A stretch of DNA of 21,158 bases from Planctomycetota bacterium. GTDB lineage: Bacteria; Planctomycetota; UBA1135. The DNA is taken from positions 1 through 21,158 of the forward strand of contig JAQWRF010000181.1 in NCBI GenBank assembly GCA_029243845.1. Direction: 5' to 3'. The notes under the pieces were generated by a model that saw only the letters and a program-made list of their open reading frames with translations, was not told the origin of the DNA and did not search any database. Shown here piece after piece: positions 15,185 through 21,158 of this stretch (the first letter of the stretch is position 1; every line of letters begins with the position of its first letter). A program made the position numbers and the translations under genes.

Positions 15185-17254
15185 ATGATACTCACCTGTT
15201 TAATTAGCGCCGTTTTGAGCGCGCAGTCACCTGCATTTCCGCAGAGTGACGTATTCCAGTATGCCGATCTCGGATTTGACCGAGCTGTCTTCCGAATCGA
15301 GGGCCTTTATTCGCATCAGGCAAATGCTATGCGCATCAATGACGATTTGATTAGCAAGCAGGGAATAATCCCATCACCAACTCCGGGCTATGTGTTTCAT
15401 TCGCGCGTAATCGTCGAAGCCGAATCATCACAACAAGTTCAGAATTTCGCAAACTACATTGGCGAGTCAATGGTTAGTGAGCTTGCAGGCGCACCTGGTT
15501 TTTACTTGGTTCACACCAACACCGTTGCTCAAGCATTAGAAATGGCAACAGGTCTCGATGCCTACCTCGGAGACGAAAACGTTTACATCGATGCGATGCG
15601 CCCATTATCTGCCAGGGCGTTGCCAAGCGATCCTAGCTTCGGTTTGCAGTGGCACTTAGTGAATACTATTTCTCCGAACTATGACGTCAATATCGAAGGC
15701 GCCTGGAATAACGGTTACACCGGTAACGGGCAATGTGTCGGGATTATTGATGGTGGTGTGCAAACGAATCACCCAGATTTGCAAGCGAATCACAACTCGA
15801 CAGCTTCTTCAACGAACAGTAGTTCTTCGCACGGCACTTCGTGCGCCGGGGTCTCATCAGCAGTTGCCAATAACAATCGTGGTGGAGTAGGCGCCGCTTA
15901 TGATTCGCAGTGGGCCGGATTACTTTACGGATCGTCGTCGACAACGGCGAACTCCTTTGGTTATCGCAACGACATCAACACCATCAAGTCAAACTCTTGG
16001 GGTCCTGTTGACAACGGCACCATTTCTTATATGTCATCGGCAGAGCGTTCTGCACTGACAACAGCCATTAATAGCGGACGTGGCGGTCTCGGAGAAGTTT
16101 TTACTTGGGCGGCTGGCAACGGTGGCACTGGCGATCGAGTGGAATACGACCCGTACGCATCGAGTCGTTTTACAATCGCCGTTGGCGCGATTGGCGACAA
16201 CGACACACGTGCATATTACAACGAACAAGGCTCTTCAATGTTGGTTGTGGCGCAATCGAACGGTAATAACCGTGGCATTTACACCACAAATTATGGATCT
16301 GGCTATACCTCAAGTTTCGGTGGCACATCATCAGCATGCCCACTTGGTGCAGGTGTTGCCGCGCTGATACTCGATGCTAACCCGGCGCTTACATGGCGCG
16401 ATGTGCAGGCAGTGATGATTGAATCCGCGCGCTTGAACAACCCTGGTAATTCGAACTGGACGACATCTGCAGCGGGTTATGATTTGAATGTTAACTACGG
16501 TTACGGATCGCTTGATGCGACAGCTGCAACAACGCTGGCATCAACATGGGTTAACCTAGGGCCAGAAGTTAATTCAGCTTCGGGTCAAGTAAACGTTAAC
16601 GCCTCAATCCCGGATAACAACACGGCTGGTTTGGTTCGTACCGCGAACATTCCTGTTGACTTTATCGTAGAAGCAGTGGAGGTTAAATTGAATGTGACCC
16701 ACAACAATGTTGGCGACTTGCACATTAGGCTTGTGTCCCCATCAGGTCATGCTTCGGTGTTGGCAAAAGATCGCAGCGATGGCACTAACAACTACAATAA
16801 CTTTATCTTTACTTCTAATCGTCACTTCGGAGAATCATCACTCGGCAACTGGGAATTAACGATAAGCGACCGCGACTCTGGTACTACCGGCACTTGGTCG
16901 AACTTTACGGTTACTGTTTACGGTCACGACGCCGGCGGTAGCAGCATGTCATTGAGCACTTCCGGCTTATACAGCGGCAGCTCTTCGTTACTCAATGTTG
17001 ATAACGGTTCGGCACACACAAGAACATATTTGGCATACTCGCTTGCGGGTTTAGGCACTTTCAGTGTCCCGGCTTTGGGCGTCACTCTTGGTATTGCCGC
17101 TCCGGCTCTTGCTACTTCGCCTAAAAACACCAACGCTGCTGGTGGGGTAACATTCTTCTTGCAAATTCCTGGCTCGGCTGCAGGCCGCAGCGTTTGGATG
17201 CAGGCCGCGCAGTCCGGAATGGTAACTAATATCTTGCCTTTAGTAGTGCAATAA
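15185..17254 (+). CDS. Exported kexin/furin-like subtilase (S8B) with P-domain, copy 1
   Basis: 689 residues. A very short signal-like start (MILTCLISAVLSAQ) is forced by a TAA 9 bases upstream. A propeptide-like region of about 140 residues follows. The catalytic domain has Asp189 (IIDGGVQTNHPDL), His216 (SHGTSCAG), oxyanion Asn312 (TWAAGNGG) and Ser382 (FGGTSSACP). Kexin-type features are NSWGPVDNG, SGRGGLGEVFTWAAGNGG and the Ser-downstream LDANPALTWRDVQ. A proprotein-convertase P-domain spans about 474-581 (SIPDNN to VTVYGH), including GDLHIRLVSPSG and SLGNWELTISDRDSG. The last 75 residues (615-689) form a module shared with copy 2, ending VVQ. It is an extracellular or surface serine endopeptidase; the substrate is unknown. 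A second copy follows 81 bases downstream on the same strand. Confidence 0.92.
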   Translation: MILTCLISAVLSAQSPAFPQSDVFQYADLGFDRAVFRIEGLYSHQANAMRINDDLISKQGIIPSPTPGYVFHSRVIVEAESSQQVQNFANYIGESMVSELAGAPGFYLVHTNTVAQALEMATGLDAYLGDENVYIDAMRPLSARALPSDPSFGLQWHLVNTISPNYDVNIEGAWNNGYTGNGQCVGIIDGGVQTNHPDLQANHNSTASSTNSSSSHGTSCAGVSSAVANNNRGGVGAAYDSQWAGLLYGSSSTTANSFGYRNDINTIKSNSWGPVDNGTISYMSSAERSALTTAINSGRGGLGEVFTWAAGNGGTGDRVEYDPYASSRFTIAVGAIGDNDTRAYYNEQGSSMLVVAQSNGNNRGIYTTNYGSGYTSSFGGTSSACPLGAGVAALILDANPALTWRDVQAVMIESARLNNPGNSNWTTSAAGYDLNVNYGYGSLDATAATTLASTWVNLGPEVNSASGQVNVNASIPDNNTAGLVRTANIPVDFIVEAVEVKLNVTHNNVGDLHIRLVSPSGHASVLAKDRSDGTNNYNNFIFTSNRHFGESSLGNWELTISDRDSGTTGTWSNFTVTVYGHDAGGSSMSLSTSGLYSGSSSLLNVDNGSAHTRTYLAYSLAGLGTFSVPALGVTLGIAAPALATSPKNTNAAGGVTFFLQIPGSAAGRSVWMQAAQSGMVTNILPLVVQ

Positions 17255-17282
17255 TCGCCTAAGAATCAGCGCATTTTTTTGG

Positions 17283-17319
17283 TTTCTAGGGTATTCTTTT
17301 ATGGAGGATACTCTAGAAA
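17283..17319 (+). other. 12-base-pair hairpin between the two protease genes
   Basis: TTTCTAGGGTAT (17283-17294) pairs with ATACTCTAGAAA (17308-17319), with a single G-U pair in RNA and a 13-base loop that contains GGAGG (17303-17307). It lies 28 bases after the first protease stop and 16 bases before the second start. A run of seven T (17274-17280) comes before it, not after, so it is not a textbook terminator. It could attenuate read-through, protect the upstream mRNA, or control the second gene. Confidence 0.55.
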
Positions 17320-17335
17320 TCCTTTCATTTAACAC

Positions 17336-19228
17336 GTGTTCTGCATTCTTCTCGCACTGTGCGCCCAAGGGGGCCATACGGTGGGCTCTGATGAGTCGGC
17401 CTTAGTGGTATATGCACAGCAGTTGCCCGTCGATGCGATAGCCGATCAATCATTTGTATTGCCTGAGCATTGGTATGCGCTACAAGTGCCAAATGGCATC
17501 CCCAAACAAGTTTTTGCGTGGATTCTGTGGGCTTCTCCAGGTATTGAACAAGTAGTCGACGGAGCTACTGGCGAGTTCGCTACGCGCTCGATAAGTAACG
17601 ATCCCTATGTCGACGACCAGTGGCATTTATCAAATCTGAATGCGCCGACCTTCGACATCAACATCGAAGACGCCTGGAATCTCGGATACTACGGCACGGG
17701 GCAAATCATTGGTATTGCAGATAATGGTGTTGACCAATCGCATGACGATTTGTCGACAAACTATAACGCGCCGTTAAGTACGCCGTTTATTTCTAGCGCA
17801 CATGGCACTAGCGTTGCGGGCATTGTTGTCGCCGAATCCGAAAATAATATTGGCGTTGCCGGAGTCGCTTGCCGCGCGCAATGGTCCGAGCAAAAGTTCG
17901 GTTCAGCATTACTGAATGCCGACACTTTTTCATGGGCTAACCAGGACCACACCGTCAAGAATAACTCATGGGGTCCGATTGACGATGGCGAGTTGCATAC
18001 GATTACCAACCTCGAACTCGATGCGTTAAAAGAAGCTGTCGAGGACGGTCGCAACTCTAAAGGTATTATTTTTACTTGGGCTGCAGGTAACGGAGGCAGC
18101 AACGATCGTGTCGAGTACGATCCTTATGCTGGCAGCCGTTACACCATTGCTGTTGGGGCGATTACTAATGCTGATCAACAATCTCCATATAGTGAAGATG
18201 GCTCGGCTTTACTGATTGTTGCGCCATCAGATGGCGGCTCTTCAGGCATTGTCACCACGACATCAAACAACAGCTATAATTTCCAGTACGGTGGCACATC
18301 AGCTTCAGCGTCAATGGCAGCTGGGGCGGCGGCATTAATGCTTGACGCGAACCCAAATTTAGATTGGCGCGATGTACAGGCCATCTTGGCGCGAACGGCC
18401 CGCAAGTGTGACGCTAGCAATAGTGCATGGACGCAAAACGGGGCGGGGCATGACATCCATTATTCTTATGGCTTTGGTGCTCTCGATGTTGGCGCGGCTG
18501 TGATTGAGGCACAAACGTATGCGTCTCCGGGTATCGAGTATGTCATTGACACGGGCCGAATGATAGTTAACCGCTCTATCCCAGACAACGACCCTATGGG
18601 TATCACCGAATACTTAACTATTGCCGATGACATTACTATTCAGCATGTTGAGGTGACGGTGCGCGCGACACATAACTATATCGGCGATCTTGAGATTGAC
18701 TTGATAGCTCCGTCTGGCACTCACTCTGCTCTTAGGCTTCAAAACAACGATAATTCTAACGACATCGATTACCATACTTTTACTAGCGTTCGCCATCTTG
18801 ATGAGCAGTCGCTCGGTTCATGGAAAATGTGCATCGCCGATCTCGAAAACCATATTTCCGGTGACTGGAAAAACTGGCAAGTAAAACTATATGGTCACAG
18901 CAATGGCGTGCCAGTTAACTTGGCTATTGCGCCAACAACTATTATTGCTGGGCAGTCATCGACTATCGACGTCAGCGGCGGATTACCTTTAGAGCGAACC
19001 TATATGGCCTATTCTCTGACTGGCTTGGGCTCGAAATATATTCCGCAACTCGGAGTGACTCTTGGGCTTGACGGGCCGGCAGTTCTGGGTGCACCAGGTG
19101 TCAGCGATGGCCTCGGAAACATTAGCTGGTCAATCTCTGCGCCCGCAAGCGCAGTGGGTAGAAGTTATTGGTTGCAGGCTCTGCAGAGTGGTCAGATTTC
19201 GAATATTGACGCAGGCGTGGTGCAATAA
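17336..19228 (+). CDS. Exported kexin/furin-like subtilase (S8B) with P-domain, copy 2
   Basis: 630 residues from GTG 17336; an in-frame TAA at 17330 rules out an earlier start. The leader (MFCILLALCAQGG) is again very short. The pro-region is about 60 residues shorter than in copy 1. Catalytic residues are Asp129 (IADNGVDQSHDDL), His156 (AHGTSVAG), Asn252 (TWAAGNGG) and Ser322 (YGGTSASASMAAG). The proline normally four residues after the catalytic Ser (Pro386 in copy 1) is Ser326 here. NNSWGPIDDG and LDANPNLDWRDVQ support the kexin-like subgroup. A P-domain covers about 414-521 (SIPDND to VKLYGH), and the shared C-terminal module covers 556-630, ending VVQ. Tandem arrangement and close similarity show origin by duplication, now well diverged. 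There is no Shine-Dalgarno sequence before the GTG. Confidence 0.9.
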   Translation: MFCILLALCAQGGHTVGSDESALVVYAQQLPVDAIADQSFVLPEHWYALQVPNGIPKQVFAWILWASPGIEQVVDGATGEFATRSISNDPYVDDQWHLSNLNAPTFDINIEDAWNLGYYGTGQIIGIADNGVDQSHDDLSTNYNAPLSTPFISSAHGTSVAGIVVAESENNIGVAGVACRAQWSEQKFGSALLNADTFSWANQDHTVKNNSWGPIDDGELHTITNLELDALKEAVEDGRNSKGIIFTWAAGNGGSNDRVEYDPYAGSRYTIAVGAITNADQQSPYSEDGSALLIVAPSDGGSSGIVTTTSNNSYNFQYGGTSASASMAAGAAALMLDANPNLDWRDVQAILARTARKCDASNSAWTQNGAGHDIHYSYGFGALDVGAAVIEAQTYASPGIEYVIDTGRMIVNRSIPDNDPMGITEYLTIADDITIQHVEVTVRATHNYIGDLEIDLIAPSGTHSALRLQNNDNSNDIDYHTFTSVRHLDEQSLGSWKMCIADLENHISGDWKNWQVKLYGHSNGVPVNLAIAPTTIIAGQSSTIDVSGGLPLERTYMAYSLTGLGSKYIPQLGVTLGLDGPAVLGAPGVSDGLGNISWSISAPASAVGRSYWLQALQSGQISNIDAGVVQ

Positions 19229-19266
19229 TCTTGCCTTAAGTAGTGGCGCATGGATATGCTTAATTC

Positions 19267-20952
19267 ATGACTACTAAAGCCTGGCACCAATCCTACGACA
19301 ACGGAGTTCCGACCGAAGTCGACTTCCAAGATATCCCCATTGGCGAGTTTCTAAACCTTGCCAATCACGATTATGCTGACCACGACGCGTTGGCGTTTAT
19401 GAATTGCAAATTTACGTATGCGCAGCTCAAAGAAGAGGTCGATCGTTTCGCTACTGCGCTTTCAAATCTTGGGGTGGTTAAAGGCACTCGCGTTGCAGTG
19501 CAGGCCCCGAATATTCCACAGACTTTGATTTCGTTTTTGGCAATTCAGCGCTTGGGTGCGCATGCTGTAATGACTAATCCGTTATACATGCCGCGTGAAA
19601 TAGAACACCAATGGAAAGATGCTGAGGTCGAAATTGCAATCACCTGCGATTTTATTTGGGAGCAAAAAGTGAAAGCGATGCGCGATAGGCTTCCGGTACG
19701 CCACTACATCATCGTGTCTATACCTGAGTATCTGAAGTTTCCGCTTAATTTGCTGGCACCGCTGAAACTGAAAAAACAAGATCCGCCGATGTTTGCAAAA
19801 GTGGAAACAGAAGCAACGGTGCATAAATTCCGTGCTTTAGTAAACGCTTCCGCTGCGACACCACCACGAGTAGACATTGGAATGGATGACATCTCAGTTA
19901 TCCAATATACTGGTGGCACAACAGGTCTGTCTAAAGGCGCGATTCTGACGCACCGCAATTTAAGTAGTAATGTGCAACAAGTTCGCTCATGGTTTGTTGG
20001 TGTAGCGGAAGGGGAAGAGGTCCTTCTATCCGTATTGCCATTCTTCCATATTTTCGGATTATCCGTTTGCATGGCATGGCCAATGTCGGTTGGCGCCAAG
20101 ATTGTGCTGCAGCCAAACCCTCGCGATATTGACGGTATGGTGAAAAACTTGGTTAAGCATAAGGTGTCGTTGTTCCCGGCGTTGCCTGCATTGTTTAACG
20201 CCATCAATAATTACGAGGGCATCGACAAAGTTGATTTGTCAGCGGTAAAATATTGCTTCTCTGGCTCAGCGCCTCTCCCAGAAGATGTGCAGCAAAAGTT
20301 CGAAGACATGACAGGAGCGATTATCGTTGAAGGCTTTGGCTTAACCGAAACATCACCGGTCGTAACAGCAAATCCATTACAAGGCGTGCGCAAGATAGGC
20401 CACATTGGTATTCCGGTGTCGAGCACCGACGTGCGCATCGTTGACCCTGAAGATGGGCTAACCGATATGCCGTGTGGCGAGGCAGGCGAGTTAATCGTTA
20501 AAGGGCCACAAGTCATGCAGGGCTATCTCAACAACCCCGATGAAACGGCAAACATGCTGCGTAACGGCTGGCTATACACTGGCGACTTGGCAACTATGGA
20601 TGACGAAGGCTACTGCAAAATAGTGGGCCGCAAGAAAGATATGATTATTGCTTCTGGGTACAACGTTTACCCTGACGAAATAGATCGCATTATTACTTCA
20701 CACGATGCCGTGTTTGAGTCATGTACCATTGGCATCCCCGATGAGACACGTGGCGAAACAGTTAAAGCATTTATTGCGCTTAACCCTGGCATGTCGGTCA
20801 CGGCCGAAGAGCTAGATGAATATTGTCGAGCAGAGTTAGCGGCTTATAAAGTTCCTAAGTCATGGGAGTTCCGCGAAGAACTTCCTAAATCGGCAATGAT
20901 GAAATTATTGCGCCGCACATTGCGAGATGAAGAAGTTGCGAAGATGGGATAA
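19267..20952 (+). CDS. Long-chain fatty acid-CoA ligase (AMP-binding enzyme)
   Basis: 561 residues. The enzyme activates a fatty acid with ATP to an acyl-AMP and then to acyl-CoA in the cytosol. The adenylate motif is YTGGTTGLSKG (214-224), the A5 motif is EGFGLTETSPV, and YTGD (Tyr437, Asp440) is followed by GRKKDMIIASGYNVYP, which is typical of FadD-like enzymes. The C-terminal catalytic lysine is Lys546 in LPKSAMMKLLRR, where most relatives have Gly rather than Met before the Lys. The start at ATG 19267 lies 38 bases after the second protease, with no visible strong terminator between. It is followed after 8 bases by a short-chain dehydrogenase, suggesting a lipid-metabolism pair. Exact chain-length preference cannot be read. 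Confidence 0.92.
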   Translation: MTTKAWHQSYDNGVPTEVDFQDIPIGEFLNLANHDYADHDALAFMNCKFTYAQLKEEVDRFATALSNLGVVKGTRVAVQAPNIPQTLISFLAIQRLGAHAVMTNPLYMPREIEHQWKDAEVEIAITCDFIWEQKVKAMRDRLPVRHYIIVSIPEYLKFPLNLLAPLKLKKQDPPMFAKVETEATVHKFRALVNASAATPPRVDIGMDDISVIQYTGGTTGLSKGAILTHRNLSSNVQQVRSWFVGVAEGEEVLLSVLPFFHIFGLSVCMAWPMSVGAKIVLQPNPRDIDGMVKNLVKHKVSLFPALPALFNAINNYEGIDKVDLSAVKYCFSGSAPLPEDVQQKFEDMTGAIIVEGFGLTETSPVVTANPLQGVRKIGHIGIPVSSTDVRIVDPEDGLTDMPCGEAGELIVKGPQVMQGYLNNPDETANMLRNGWLYTGDLATMDDEGYCKIVGRKKDMIIASGYNVYPDEIDRIITSHDAVFESCTIGIPDETRGETVKAFIALNPGMSVTAEELDEYCRAELAAYKVPKSWEFREELPKSAMMKLLRRTLRDEEVAKMG

Positions 20953-20960
20953 TTACAAAT

Positions 20961-21158
20961 ATGGATTTCCCCGATTTAACAGGACAGGTAGCTGTCATCA
21001 CCGGCTCGAGCCGTGGTATTGGTAAAAACATTGCCTTGCGTTTAGCACGTGCTGGCGCCGACATTGTTGTTGCCGCGAAAAGTGAGCTCTCAAGAGATAG
21101 TTTGCCAGGCTCGATTCACGAAACAGTTTCTGAAATTGAAGCACTCGGCCGTCAGGCT
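20961..21158 (+). CDS. Short-chain dehydrogenase/reductase, HSDL2-like (3' end outside window)
   Basis: The first 66 residues are visible, open to the window edge. The nucleotide-binding TGSSRGIG (14-21) is the classical SDR Rossmann motif. The segment GADIVVAAKSELSRDSLPGS, followed by IHETVSEIEALGRQA, resembles the NADP-binding region of HSDL2 and related bacterial SDRs, where an AAK motif and an LPGTI-like loop precede a helix with EIE. Those proteins are thought to act on fatty or isoprenoid acyl substrates. It starts 8 bases after the acyl-CoA ligase, so co-transcription is likely. The catalytic Ser-Tyr-Lys lies beyond the window. Confidence 0.88.
   Translation, partial: MDFPDLTGQVAVITGSSRGIGKNIALRLARAGADIVVAAKSELSRDSLPGSIHETVSEIEALGRQA

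Noticed and set aside
17301..17405. ATG at 17301 as the start of the second protease, or a small peptide gene
   Set aside because: It is in another frame, gives a 34-residue peptide unlike any signal sequence, and has no ribosome binding site; the protease frame is closed by TAA at 17330, leaving GTG 17336.
19062..19277. 71-codon frame overlapping the end of protease copy 2 and the start of the acyl-CoA ligase
   Set aside because: It runs out of frame through the conserved C-terminal module and has no start signal; its composition follows the overlapping gene.

Overview
The window is 21.2 kb of densely coding bacterial DNA of moderate G+C. I find 20 protein genes, two of them cut by the window edges and one interrupted by a stop codon. 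I see no RNA gene, insertion sequence, CRISPR array or other mobile element, and no gene-free stretch longer than about 90 bases. The best guess for the source is Planctomycetota or a close relative. This rests on the DUF1800/DUF1501 pair with a Tat signal, a YdjY-domain protein, a short GGQ release-factor-like protein of the planctomycete type, the NQxxE form of heme O synthase, and a shared C-terminal module on two exported proteases. This is inference from family knowledge, not a database search.

Layout. (1) 1-2155, + strand: the end of a DUF1800 protein followed by a Tat-exported DUF1501 protein. (2) 2157-3831, - strand: a class I methyltransferase overlapping a YgfZ/GcvT-like folate-binding protein. 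(3) 3908-9636, + strand: five genes joined by 1-4 base overlaps. They encode a large exported helical protein of unknown function, a YdjY-domain protein, a three-helix membrane protein, inositol-phosphate synthase, and queA, which carries an in-frame TAG. (4) 9650-14155, - strand: a six-gene respiratory assembly operon (DUF420 membrane protein, membrane-anchored cytochrome c, heme A synthase CtaA, heme O synthase CtaB, ABC ATPase, ABC-2 permease), likely serving a heme-copper oxidase encoded elsewhere. (5) 14204-15099: the fluoride channel gene crcB converging on the release-factor-like gene, with the two stop codons overlapping. (6) 15185-19228, + strand: two tandem kexin/furin-like (S8B) subtilases, each with a P-domain and a related 75-residue C-terminal module ending in VVQ. 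(7) 19267-21158, + strand: a long-chain acyl-CoA ligase and the start of an HSDL2-like short-chain dehydrogenase, probably co-transcribed for lipid metabolism.

Across the window, most start codons have no Shine-Dalgarno sequence, and several exported proteins have very short signal peptides without a positive charge. TAG is used as a normal final stop by several genes, so the internal TAG in queA is best read as a real lesion or a base error rather than general recoding. The most interesting material is the tandem furin-like protease pair with its shared C-terminal tail, and the uncharacterised proteins coupled to inositol-phosphate synthase.
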